From: VXOI01 sp965197575
GTDB lineage: Bacteria > Chloroflexota > Dehalococcoidia > Lucifugimonadales > UBA3495
Reading direction: 5' to 3'
DNA: 64,000 bases
NCBI GenBank assembly: GCA_965197575.1
Contig: OZ240214.1
Coordinates: forward strand, 2,170,001-2,234,000
Shown here: positions 7,271-15,228 of the stretch, one piece after another
How positions within the stretch are numbered: the first letter of the stretch is position 1
Layout: each line of letters opens with the position of its first letter
Made by a program: the position numbers and the translations under genes
Notes under the pieces: model-generated
Seen by the model: only the letters and a program-made list of their open reading frames with translations
Databases searched by the model: none
What the model was told of the DNA's origin: nothing

Positions 7271-8443
7271 ATGACTTCCACTGGCTCCGCCCCACGAGAC
7301 GTCGCCATAGTTGGCGTGGCCGAGTCCGATGTCATGGGGAACGTCCCCGGCAAGTCGTCGTTGCAGCACCATGCCGAGGCGGCCCACAACGCGCTGGCCG
7401 ACGCCGGCCTGTCCAAGAACGACGTCGACGGCATCTTCACCGCCGGGTTTTCGACCCTGGCCACCGCCGAGTACCTGGGCATCCAGCCCTCGTTCACCGA
7501 CAGCACCTCCGTGGGCGGTTCCTCGTTCGTGATTCACGTTGCCCACGCCGCCGCGGCCATCCGGGCGGGCTACTGCGAGGTGGCGCTGATCACCCACGGC
7601 CAAGCCGGACGGTCGATGCGGGTGCGCGTGCCCGCCGACGGCAACCTGCCCACCGCCCAATACGAGGCGCCCTACGGCATCATCGGCGCTCCCGTAAACT
7701 ACTCGATGGCCTGCACCCGCTACATGCACGAGTACGGCGAGGAGCGCACCCGCCAAGCGATGGCGGAGATAGCCGTGGCCACCCGAAAGTGGGCCAACCT
7801 CAATCCCAAGGCGATGATGCACGATACCCCAATGAGCTTCGACGACTACCATAACTCCCGGTGGGTGTCCTGGCCCTTCCTCCTGTTCGACTGCTGCCTG
7901 GTCACCGACTCCGGGGCGGCGGTGGTCGTAACCACTGCCGAGCGGGCGCGGGACCTGCCCAAGCAGCCGGTTTGGGTGTTGGGCGGAGGCGAGGCCCACG
8001 ACCACAACATCATCAGCCAGATGCCCTCATACACCACTACGCCCGCCAGGGAGTCGGGGCCGAAGGCGCTGGCGCGGGCCGGCCTGACCCACCGCGACCT
8101 GGACCTGGCGATGATTTACGACTCGTTCACCTACACCGTGATGGTTACGCTCGAAGCCCTCGGCTTCTGCGGCCGGGGCGAGGCGGCCGACTTCGTGGCC
8201 GGGCAGCGGACGGCCCCCGGCGGCGACTTCGCGCTGAACACCAGCGGGGGCGGATTGTCCTACACCCACCCCGGCATGTACGGCATCTTCCTGTTGGTAG
8301 AGGCGGTGCGCCAGCTTCGCGGGGAGTGCGGCGACCGCCAAGTGCAAAGCAAGATCTCCCCCGGCAGCATCGCCAGGACCGCCATTGTAAACGGCACCGG
8401 CGGCTCCCTCTCCTCTACGGGCACCGTGGTGCTGGCGACCTGA
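7271..8443 (+). CDS. thiolase-superfamily protein (acetyl-CoA acetyltransferase-like)
   Basis: About 390 aa from ATG 7271, supported by GGAGG at 7260-7264. N-terminal DVAIVGVAESDVM and HHAEAAHNALADAGLSKNDVDGIF, then SVGGSSFVIHVAHAAAAI, and C-terminal GGGLSYTHPGMYGI and NGTGGSLSSTGTVVL all fit the SCP-x/thiolase-like family. The two catalytic Cys positions of classical thiolases are Ser/Gly-like here, as in many uncharacterised members, so claisen activity is uncertain. These proteins often pair with a DUF35 (OB-fold) partner, which is not present beside it. Substrate unknown. Confidence 0.82.
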   Translation: MTSTGSAPRDVAIVGVAESDVMGNVPGKSSLQHHAEAAHNALADAGLSKNDVDGIFTAGFSTLATAEYLGIQPSFTDSTSVGGSSFVIHVAHAAAAIRAGYCEVALITHGQAGRSMRVRVPADGNLPTAQYEAPYGIIGAPVNYSMACTRYMHEYGEERTRQAMAEIAVATRKWANLNPKAMMHDTPMSFDDYHNSRWVSWPFLLFDCCLVTDSGAAVVVTTAERARDLPKQPVWVLGGGEAHDHNIISQMPSYTTTPARESGPKALARAGLTHRDLDLAMIYDSFTYTVMVTLEALGFCGRGEAADFVAGQRTAPGGDFALNTSGGGLSYTHPGMYGIFLLVEAVRQLRGECGDRQVQSKISPGSIARTAIVNGTGGSLSSTGTVVLAT

Positions 8444-8475
8444 GCAGCCCCGTTTCCTCCTTCGGGTAGAGCCTC

Positions 8476-8496
8476 CGCCCGGCGCAGCGCCGGGCG
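8476..8496. terminator. GC-rich hairpin after the thiolase-like gene
   Basis: CGCCCGGC (8476-8483), loop GCAGC, GCCGGGCG (8489-8496). There is no T-run after it, so it is either a weak terminator or a small repeat. The rest of 8444-8637 has no gene. It includes a short imperfect repeat of TTCCGTGTCC around 8530-8552. Confidence 0.4.
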
Positions 8497-8637
8497 TAAA
8501 TGGGACGAAGTTGCGTTTATCCGTTCACGTTTCTTCCGTGTCCTTCCGTGTCCGTATGCTAGAATCCTTTCAATATTGGGCCGGCATGTTACATGCCACG
8601 CTCATCTTTTTTACGCTTCGGCGAAAGGATACGGGTT

Positions 8638-9570
8638 ATGGACCGCAGTATTTCCTCGTTCCTCGAACACCTCGTCGTTGAAAAGGGCTTCTCTCAAAAC
8701 ACCTCCGACGCCTACCGCAACGACCTTTCCCAGTTCTGGGACTTCCTTCAGCCCAACGGCAAAGGCAAGACCAACGGCAACGGCCACCGGGAACCCGCAT
8801 ACGACTGGCGGAAGGTGGACATCGACACCCTCAACCAGTACATCGAGGACCTCAAGGTACGCAAGGGTTACCGCGACGCCACCACCGCCCGCAAAGTCGC
8901 GTCCATCAAGTCCTTCTTCGGCTTTCTTTCCGAAAACGGCGCCATCACGGAAGACCCCACCGAGTCGTTGGGATCGCCCCGGGTGGGCCGGTCTCTGCCC
9001 AAGTACCTGAGCGAGGACGAAGTCACCAAGCTGCTCGACGCCGGCTACCAGTCGGGCACCAACGAAGGGCAGCGCGACGCGGTGATCATGGAACTCCTCT
9101 ACGCGACCGGACTGCGCGTCGGCGAGTTGGTGTCGCTGAACGTGGGCGACGTGAACGCGGACGAATCGTTCATCCGTTGCATGGGCAAGGGTTCCAAAGA
9201 GCGGATCGTACATCTCTACCCAAAGGCGCTACAGGAATTGAAGGGGTACTTGAAAGAAGTCCGCACCATCATGCTGGGCCCGCGGAAAAACGAACCTGCG
9301 CTGTTCATCAACCACCGCGGGGAGCGCCTGACCCGCCAGTGGGTCTGGTCCATCCTGAAGACCTACGCTCAGAAGGCCGGAGTCACGACCAGCATCACGC
9401 CGCACACGCTCCGGCACAGCTTCGCCACCCACCTGTTGCAAAACGGAGCGTCGTTGAGGCACGTCCAAGAGTTGCTGGGCCACTCCAGCATCTCCACCAC
9501 CCAGGTCTATACCCACCTGACCAACGGCTACATGCAGGAAGAGTACGAAAAGAGCCACCCCAGGGCGTGA
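8638..9570 (+). CDS. tyrosine recombinase (XerC/XerD family)
   Basis: 310 aa from ATG 8638, preceded by GAAAGGA. The N-terminal SAM-like core-binding domain (SFLEHLVVEKGFSQNTSDAYRNDL) is followed by the catalytic domain with all active-site residues: Arg in ATGLRVGELVSL, Lys in GKGSKERIVHL, HxxR in TPHTLRHSFATHLL, and His/Tyr in LGHSSISTTQVYTHL. Length and motifs are those of Xer recombinases, which resolve chromosome dimers at dif. Two features are compatible with a chromosomal housekeeping role: no adjacent attachment site or cargo is seen, and it sits among housekeeping genes. Naming it xerC or xerD would be a guess. Confidence 0.88.
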   Translation: MDRSISSFLEHLVVEKGFSQNTSDAYRNDLSQFWDFLQPNGKGKTNGNGHREPAYDWRKVDIDTLNQYIEDLKVRKGYRDATTARKVASIKSFFGFLSENGAITEDPTESLGSPRVGRSLPKYLSEDEVTKLLDAGYQSGTNEGQRDAVIMELLYATGLRVGELVSLNVGDVNADESFIRCMGKGSKERIVHLYPKALQELKGYLKEVRTIMLGPRKNEPALFINHRGERLTRQWVWSILKTYAQKAGVTTSITPHTLRHSFATHLLQNGASLRHVQELLGHSSISTTQVYTHLTNGYMQEEYEKSHPRA

Positions 9571-9615
9571 CATCCCGCCCTGGGACTTTTCATTCTCCCG
9601 ACAATGAAAAGTCCC
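9559..9615. terminator. double hairpin downstream of the recombinase
   Basis: Two overlapping perfect stems: CCCAGGGCG/CGCCCTGGG (9559-9567, 9576-9584) spanning the stop codon, and GGGACTTTTCATT/AATGAAAAGTCCC (9582-9594, 9603-9615). They share bases 9582-9584 and so are nearly mutually exclusive. There is no long T-run. A terminator or an RNA-stability element is likely. Confidence 0.5.
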
Positions 9616-9697
9616 TGTTCGGACGCCCGAACGACTGCCTTTTTGTTATGTTTGCTGATATAGTGAAAGCAGGCACACCCCTCAGGAGGTAACCCGC

Positions 9698-10099
9698 ATG
9701 GCGGGCAAAGCTCGCCGGGCCGCAGCCCGGCAAGGGCAGTTAAGCCGACGAAGAAAGAAGGGCCAGCGGGGCCCAATTGGCGTCCCCGCTAACCCGATCA
9801 CCACCGACGGACCCGAACGCGACAACGGGTCCGTACACAACAACGGCGCCACCGAAGACGGCGCTCCCGCCGAAGCGTTGAACGGGCCGGCCGCCGTAGC
9901 AGTGCCCGCCCCAGCGGTTGCCTCGCGCACCGGTTTCTCCCCCCGCACCGCCAGGGCCGACGCCGCGCCGCGAGGGCCGGGCCGGTTGCGCGGAGAGCGG
10001 CCAGCGGCCTACAACTACGTGGGCGCGGAGTTGCGCCGGATCGGCCTGCTCTCGGTGTCGGTCATCGCCGTACTGATCGTCTTGGGATTTCTCCTCTAA
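9698..10099 (+). CDS. small basic protein with C-terminal membrane helix
   Basis: 133 aa with a near-perfect Shine-Dalgarno AGGAGGT at 9684-9690. The N-terminus is strongly basic (KARRAAARQGQLSRRRKKGQRG). A Pro/Ala-rich linker follows, and a single hydrophobic helix closes the protein (IGLLSVSVIAVLIVLGFLL). This gives a tail-anchored topology with the basic part inside. It lies 10 bp upstream of uvrC, so the two are probably co-transcribed. I recognise no family and assign no function. Confidence 0.7.
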   Translation: MAGKARRAAARQGQLSRRRKKGQRGPIGVPANPITTDGPERDNGSVHNNGATEDGAPAEALNGPAAVAVPAPAVASRTGFSPRTARADAAPRGPGRLRGERPAAYNYVGAELRRIGLLSVSVIAVLIVLGFLL

Positions 10100-10109
10100 G
10101 CGGCGACAG

Positions 10110-11984
10110 ATGCCTCTGCCGCTGGTCGAGCAACGACTGCAAGCAACCCCGGAACGCCCCGGCGTCTACATGATGAAGGACGCCCGGGGCACGGTGCTAT
10201 ACGTCGGCAAGGCTGCGGTACTGCGCAACCGCCTTCGTTCCTACTTCGGCTCTCCCTCCAACCAGCCCAACAAGACCCGCCGCCTGATGGGGCACGTCCG
10301 CGACTACGAGTACATCGTGACCGACTCGGAGGCGGAGGCGCTGATCCTGGAAAACACCCTGATCAAGCGCTACAAGCCGCGCTACAACGCCCGGCTCAAG
10401 GACGACAAGACCTACCCCTACTTGAAGATCGACCTCAGCGAGGACTTTCCCCGGGTCTACATCACCCGCCGGGTGGCCAAGGACGGCGCTCGCTACTTCG
10501 GTCCCTTCGCCACCGCCAACACCGTCCGCAAGTCGATGGATCTGGTCAAGCGGCTGTTCCCCTACCGCTCCTGCACCAAGAACATCACCGGGACCGATCC
10601 CCGACCCTGCCTGGAATACTACATCAACCGTTGCGTGGCCCCGTGTACCGGCTACGCCACCAAGGAAGACTACGCCAAGGTTATCGATCAGGTCATCATG
10701 TTCATGGAGGGCGACACGGAAGCGGTCACCCAAGACCTGGAGCGCAACATGGAATTGGCCTCGGAGCGTCTGGAGTTCGAGAGGGCGGCGGTGCTCCGGG
10801 ACCGGATCAAGGCGGTGGAGAAGGTCGCCGAAGAGCGGACGATAAAGGTCGACTCCAACCCCGCCAAACCCGTCGTCGATATGGACGTGATGGCCCTCGC
10901 CCAAGGAACCAACGAGACTTGGGTGGAGGTGTTCTTCGTTCGCAAGGGCAAGCTGATCGGCCGCGACCATTTCTTCATGGAAGGCACGCAGGACGATGCT
11001 CCGACCGTGGTGATCGGGCAGTTCGTCAAGCAGTTCTACGGGTCGGTCCTGACCATCCCGCCCCGCATCGTCACCCAACACCCCCTGGAGGACCTGGAGC
11101 TGGTCACCGGCTGGCTGCGCGGCCTCCGGGGCGGCGCGGTGCAGCTGGTCTGCCCGCAACGCGGAATCCACAAGCGGTTGGTGGAAACGGTGGCCGACAA
11201 CGCCCGTCAGGGCTTGGCGCAACACCGGATCAAGTGGCTGGACAACCTGGACATCATTCAGCAGGCGACCAGCGAGTTGGAGGAGGAGCTATCGCTGCCC
11301 CTGCCCGTCCGCCGCATGGAATGTTACGACATCTCCCACATCCAGGGCAGCAACACCGTGGGCAGCATGGTCGTCTTCGAGGACGGCCGGCCCAAGCAAT
11401 CGCACTACCGCCGCTTCAAGATGAAGACCGTGGCGGGCGTGGACGACTTCGAGAGTATGCGGGAGGTCCTGCGGCGCCGCTTCAAGCGCATGGCCTCGGC
11501 CCGCGCCGCAGCCAAGGAAGCGGGCGACGAAGACGCCGCTCAGGCCGATTCCTGGGGCGCGGCGCCCGACCTGGTGCTCATAGACGGCGGCAAGGGCCAG
11601 CTTTCGGCCGCGCTGGAAGTGTTCCTGGAGCTGGGACTGGACGACATTCCGCTGGCGTCGCTGGCGAAAGAGAACGAGTGGATGTACGTGCCTCACACCC
11701 CGGAGCCGATTATCCTGCCCCGAGACTCGCAGGCGCTATACTTGGTGCAGCGGATCCGTGACGAGGCCCACCGTTTCGCCATCACCTACCACCGGAATTT
11801 GAGGAGCAAGAGCAGCCTGAGCTCCCCCATCGAGTTGGTTACCGGGATCGGCCCCAAGCGCAAGAAGATGCTGATGCGCCGCTTCGGGTCGTTGAAGGGA
11901 ATAAAAGAGGCCGCGGTGGAAGAGATCGCGGCGGTGCCGGGCATGACCCGCTCGCTGGCCATCCGCCTGAAGCAGACCCTTTAG
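10110..11984 (+). CDS. uvrC: UvrABC system protein C
   Basis: 624 aa, normal for UvrC. The GIY-YIG nuclease domain (ERPGVYMMKDARGTVLYVGKA) begins near residue 10 and makes the 3' incision. The Cys-rich segment YRSCTKNI..RPCLEYYINRCVAPC follows, then the UvrB-binding UVR motif (about 205-240), the RNase H-like domain for the 5' incision (MECYDISHIQG, VDDFESMREVL, DLVLIDGGKGQL), and C-terminal helix-hairpin-helix motifs (GIGPKRKKMLMRRFGSL, IAAVPGMTRSLAIRLK). It acts in nucleotide excision repair with UvrA and UvrB, neither of which is in this window. Confidence 0.96.
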   Translation: MPLPLVEQRLQATPERPGVYMMKDARGTVLYVGKAAVLRNRLRSYFGSPSNQPNKTRRLMGHVRDYEYIVTDSEAEALILENTLIKRYKPRYNARLKDDKTYPYLKIDLSEDFPRVYITRRVAKDGARYFGPFATANTVRKSMDLVKRLFPYRSCTKNITGTDPRPCLEYYINRCVAPCTGYATKEDYAKVIDQVIMFMEGDTEAVTQDLERNMELASERLEFERAAVLRDRIKAVEKVAEERTIKVDSNPAKPVVDMDVMALAQGTNETWVEVFFVRKGKLIGRDHFFMEGTQDDAPTVVIGQFVKQFYGSVLTIPPRIVTQHPLEDLELVTGWLRGLRGGAVQLVCPQRGIHKRLVETVADNARQGLAQHRIKWLDNLDIIQQATSELEEELSLPLPVRRMECYDISHIQGSNTVGSMVVFEDGRPKQSHYRRFKMKTVAGVDDFESMREVLRRRFKRMASARAAAKEAGDEDAAQADSWGAAPDLVLIDGGKGQLSAALEVFLELGLDDIPLASLAKENEWMYVPHTPEPIILPRDSQALYLVQRIRDEAHRFAITYHRNLRSKSSLSSPIELVTGIGPKRKKMLMRRFGSLKGIKEAAVEEIAAVPGMTRSLAIRLKQTL

Positions 11985-12070
11985 ACCCCAGCGCGCATCT
12001 CTTCCTTACGTTCTCCCAGCAGCACACTCCGGGCGAACGCGGGACTCCCGATTTGCATTTCTCCCCGGCC

Positions 12071-12099
12071 TTGACTATTACCGCCGCGTAGCATATACC
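12071..12099 (+). promoter_or_regulatory. sigma70-type promoter
   Basis: TTGACT at 12071-12076, a 17-base spacer, and TATACC at 12094-12099, about 40 bases before the ATG at 12141. It would drive the repeat-containing protein. Confidence 0.6.
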
Positions 12100-12140
12100 G
12101 TTATCAGTGGCACTAATATGTTAACCGCAGGCGGGTAGTC

Positions 12141-12965
12141 ATGGCCAAGGTCACGATCTCGCTACCCGATAACACGCAGATTGTTATAGAAGCGGAGGAA
12201 GCGGAACTGCTGCGGGACGTGGTGGGGATGGCGCTCCGCGGTGGTCACGGTATTATGCCGCCCTCCGCAAACCACTCCGCTCATAACGAAAACGGCGTGG
12301 CGGAAAAAGGTACGGACGTAGCCTCGGATTTCATACGGCCAGAGGACTCGGCAGCAGCTGGCCCACTCCCCCAACCCGCCGCCAACGGTGGCCGCCGCGA
12401 GGACTCGGCAGCAGCTAGCCCGCTTCCCCAACCCGCCGCCAACGGTGGCCGCCACGAGGACTCGGCAGCAGCTAGCCCGCTTCCCCAACCCGCCGCCAAC
12501 GGTGGCCGCCACGAGGACTCGGCAGCGCCAGGCCCGCTTCCCCAACCAGCCGCCAACGGTGGCAGTCCCCAACCCACCCCGGCGCCTCGCCGACAGGAGC
12601 CGACAAGCGCCTCCATCCCGGAGCTGGAGGAAGACGACGACCCCGACGCCCTGCATCTCGAGGAGCACAGCCCGCAGTCGCGGGTCGACTTCGCCGCTTA
12701 TTGCAGTTACGTCAACCCCATGGGCGACATGCGCCGGGTGGTGGTAGCCGCCGATGGCGCCGGGAGGTTCTTCAACGCCGACGGGGTCGACGCCGAAGAC
12801 TTGGGCAATCTGTTCGACCTGGCCGGATGGCGCCGTCCCGGAAACTTCACCCAGACCCTTCGCAACGCTGCCCGGTCCAAATTCGGCTGGCTGGAGCGGG
12901 TCCCCGGCCGCTCCGGCCGCTACGCCGTCACCGACCTGGGCCGCTCGGTAACGGCGGGCGGGTAA
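12141..12965 (+). CDS. protein with four 19-residue repeats and a C-terminal winged-helix-like domain
   Basis: 274 aa. Residues 1-35 (VTISLPDNTQIVIEAEEAELLRDVV) look like a small beta/alpha module. Residues 68-143 are four near-identical 19-residue units (EDSAAASPLPQPAANGGRH type), followed by a Pro/Glu/Asp-rich linker. The last 90 residues (GNLFDLAGWRRPGNFTQTLRNAARSKFGWLERV..GRYAVTDLGR) resemble a winged-helix or DNA-binding domain. The repeat block would make a flexible, length-variable tether. Function unknown; no operon partner is obvious. Confidence 0.7.
   Translation: MAKVTISLPDNTQIVIEAEEAELLRDVVGMALRGGHGIMPPSANHSAHNENGVAEKGTDVASDFIRPEDSAAAGPLPQPAANGGRREDSAAASPLPQPAANGGRHEDSAAASPLPQPAANGGRHEDSAAPGPLPQPAANGGSPQPTPAPRRQEPTSASIPELEEDDDPDALHLEEHSPQSRVDFAAYCSYVNPMGDMRRVVVAADGAGRFFNADGVDAEDLGNLFDLAGWRRPGNFTQTLRNAARSKFGWLERVPGRSGRYAVTDLGRSVTAGG
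12342..12569 (+). repeat. four tandem 57-bp repeats (coding minisatellite)
   Basis: Units at 12342-12398, 12399-12455, 12456-12512 and 12513-12569 begin GAGGACTCGGCAGC and are almost identical. 57 is a multiple of three, so copy-number change keeps the frame. Confidence 0.9.
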
Positions 12966-12976
12966 GCCGGACTGAC

Positions 12977-13933
12977 ATGAATGAAGACTTTGGTTTCGTT
13001 AGGCCCTCGCCTGGCGCTCACATGAGTCAAATCCCAGACCCGGCGCGGAAGGCCCTTCGCGACTGGGGAATCATCAAGGACAGCATACAGGTCCGGCCTT
13101 TGAATCGGGCTGATCTGGAACGGCTGGTCAAGGAAATCGGAGAGGGAAAGCCGTGCCGGATAGACCTATCCGGGGCGGATATGCGCGGGATCGACATCCG
13201 GGGCATGGCCTTGAGCAAAGCCATCCTCGGGGGCTGCAACCTGGAAGGCGCAATCGCAATGCCGATGGTTACTTCTGCCACTGGCGACCTTTCCCCTGGG
13301 GACTTGAGTTATGAAAGCGCGCTCGCTCAATGGCACGACGGCAAGCCGCCCGATTGGGTCAAATCGATTCAGCCCACCAGCCTTGATGGATCTCTTCTTG
13401 GCCTGGCAAACCTCTCGTATTCAGATTTCAGGTGGGCCGTGCTGACCGGCACGAATATGACCAGATGCAGACTCAACGGCGCTGATCTGTCTCGTGCCGA
13501 TCTGTCGAACTCCAACCTGGACTGGGCCAGACTTGACGAAGGCACTCTGCAATCTACGGTCCTACTAGGAACGTCGTTAAAGTCGGCCCGAATTATCGAC
13601 GTTGACTTGAGCAACGCCATCTTGGAGGACGCCAATCTCACCGGCGCATTCATTTCCCCGGGCACCAGGCTCGAATCGGTACGTTGGGGCAAGGACTATA
13701 TAAACAGCATCGAGCGTGAAGGCGACTATCAGGCAGCGATAACCCTGTACCGCCAGTTGATGGATTGGCACGAACAGGCCGGATTACGGAACACAGCAAG
13801 CAAATTCCACTATCGGGCACGGGAATCCCAGCGCAAGGCTCAACTAAAGTCGTTGACAGACGAGTTTTCGGGTTTCCGGCGTAACCTGGCCCAAGCCTGG
13901 AACAGTTTGAAGGGGGGAGGCAACAATAGTTAG
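12977..13933 (+). CDS. pentapeptide-repeat protein
   Basis: 318 aa from ATG 12977; an earlier frame overlaps the previous gene and is not convincing. Pentapeptide A(D/N)LxX units occur in two blocks: LSGADMRGIDIRG..LSKAILGGCNLEGA (about residues 58-90) and NGADLSRADLSNSNLDWARLDEG..SNAILEDANLTGAF (about 170-235). They should form a right-handed quadrilateral beta-helix. The C-terminal 70 residues are helical and charged (YQAAITLYRQLMDWHEQAG.., SQRKAQLKSLTDEF). The stop is TAG 13931-13933. The same frame then stays open through a hydrophobic segment, and the next frame holds a K+-channel pore, so this may be the front of a broken pentapeptide-channel fusion. Confidence 0.78.
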   Translation: MNEDFGFVRPSPGAHMSQIPDPARKALRDWGIIKDSIQVRPLNRADLERLVKEIGEGKPCRIDLSGADMRGIDIRGMALSKAILGGCNLEGAIAMPMVTSATGDLSPGDLSYESALAQWHDGKPPDWVKSIQPTSLDGSLLGLANLSYSDFRWAVLTGTNMTRCRLNGADLSRADLSNSNLDWARLDEGTLQSTVLLGTSLKSARIIDVDLSNAILEDANLTGAFISPGTRLESVRWGKDYINSIEREGDYQAAITLYRQLMDWHEQAGLRNTASKFHYRARESQRKAQLKSLTDEFSGFRRNLAQAWNSLKGGGNNS

Positions 13934-13991
13934 CCATACTCCAAGGCTCACGCTGTGAACAAATTGTCCCGATTCTTGTCGTTGTTAACCA

Positions 13992-14393
13992 GTGCGTTTC
14001 GGTTTTTGCTGTTTCCTTTTCGTGTTATCTTCAAAAGCGATAGTTGCCTCGTCATGGCTCGTGCGGAGATTGGTCGGATACTGGGAACAACCAGACCGGC
14101 TCTTGATAATCATTGCTATTGGTTTTGTTGTCATTTGGGACCTTTGCTGGCTTTTGGGAAGTTTCGCCTTGGAATCCGACGCCGAGGATGTCCGTAGTGG
14201 GCGCCCAACGTGGAATATAGCCCTCTATTACAGCCTTATATCCTTTACGGCGCTGGGGTACGGAAACTGGGCCCCGGAACCGATTGGTTGGGCCAAGTGG
14301 TTGGGAGCCGCGCGGCCATTCCTGGGTATAATTTCGGCCGTTGCTTTCTCCATAAGCCTGACCCGGCGACTAAGCAACCGACTTCAACCTTAG
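13992..14393 (+). CDS. K+-channel-type pore domain protein (possible fragment)
   Basis: Up to 133 aa. A hydrophobic helix (LLIIIAIGFVVIWDLCWLLGSF) is followed by a pore helix and filter-like LISFTALGYGNW, then a last helix (FLGIISAVAFSISLTRRL): the two-TM layout of Ion_trans_2 channels. The usual acidic residue after GYG is Asn here. The start is uncertain. The preceding 13955-14050 encodes another hydrophobic stretch in the pentapeptide gene's frame, which suggests that one ancestral pentapeptide-channel protein was split by a TAG and a frameshift. Functional state unclear. Confidence 0.5.
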   Translation: MRFGFCCFLFVLSSKAIVASSWLVRRLVGYWEQPDRLLIIIAIGFVVIWDLCWLLGSFALESDAEDVRSGRPTWNIALYYSLISFTALGYGNWAPEPIGWAKWLGAARPFLGIISAVAFSISLTRRLSNRLQP

Positions 14394-14402
14394 GAAATAA
14401 GA

Positions 14403-15191
14403 ATGCTCCGAGACCTCGAAACCGGAAAGGTGACCAACTCTTCCTACGAAATCATTACCTCCGCGCCCAAGGTGGCCTTGGCGGTTACACCCCATCCCGA
14501 TGACTGCGAAGGCGGTTGCGGGGCGGCTCTGGGCAAGTGGGTCAAGGAATCAGGCACCGAAGTCATCGTGGTGATGTGCACCAACGGCAACAAGGGCACC
14601 GGCGACCGGGACATGACGTCGCTGCGCCTGGCCGCCACCAGGGAAGAGGAACAGCGCGTCGCTTCGGAGTTGGTCGGCGCAAAGGAGGTGGTCTTCCTGC
14701 GGTACCCCGACGGCGGGCTGGAGGACACCCAGCTTTTCCGCAGCCAAGTGGTGCGGGAGATACGGCGACACAAGCCCGACCTCATTCTCTGCATCGACCC
14801 CTACCGCAGCCGCAGCCACACCCACCGCGACCACCGCATGAGCGGGCAGGTAGCGCTGGACGCCGCGTTCACCTACGCCTGGAGCTACCTGCACTTCCCC
14901 GAGCAGATTACCGAAGAAGGGCTCGAGCCGCACATGGTGGATCAGGCGTACCTGTGGGGCAGCGAGTCCCCCGACGTTTTCGTCGAAGTCGGAGGCTATC
15001 TGGATATAAAGGCCAAGTCGCTGGCGGCCCACGCCAGCCAGATGTCCCCCGCCACCAGCGAGGAACGACTTTCAAGGATCGCCCAGATGTCCGGCCGCCA
15101 CCGAGAAGAGACCGGGCTGGACTACGCCGAAGCCTTCCGGCGGATCAGGTTCGACCTCGGCAGCCGGGACTGGCAGTTCCTGCACACCTGA
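14403..15191 (+). CDS. PIG-L family deacetylase
   Basis: 262 aa. The Zn-binding PHPDD motif appears in VTPHPDDCEGGCGAALGKW, and the second metal-binding stretch is SHTHRDHRMSG. Other family segments are VVMCTNGNKGTGD and EVVFLRYPDGGLED. PIG-L/LmbE enzymes remove acetyl groups from N-acetylglucosamine-type substrates. Chloroflexota often have several of unknown substrate. It begins 10 bp after the channel-like frame. Substrate not predictable from context. Confidence 0.9.
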   Translation: MLRDLETGKVTNSSYEIITSAPKVALAVTPHPDDCEGGCGAALGKWVKESGTEVIVVMCTNGNKGTGDRDMTSLRLAATREEEQRVASELVGAKEVVFLRYPDGGLEDTQLFRSQVVREIRRHKPDLILCIDPYRSRSHTHRDHRMSGQVALDAAFTYAWSYLHFPEQITEEGLEPHMVDQAYLWGSESPDVFVEVGGYLDIKAKSLAAHASQMSPATSEERLSRIAQMSGRHREETGLDYAEAFRRIRFDLGSRDWQFLHT

Positions 15192-15228
15192 GCCGCTGGC
15201 CTCGGTGAGCGCGGCGAGCCTCGAAGAT

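Noticed and set aside
6496..7854. 452-aa open frame on the plus strand
   Set aside because: It runs antisense through the EVE gene and into the thiolase gene in the wrong frame; its translation is Arg/Gly-rich shadow sequence.
8638..9570. Integrase of a local mobile element
   Set aside because: The recombinase sits between housekeeping-like genes with no attachment repeat or cargo, and its motifs fit Xer.
12342..12569. CRISPR array
   Set aside because: The 57-bp units are directly tandem with no variable spacers and lie in a coding frame.
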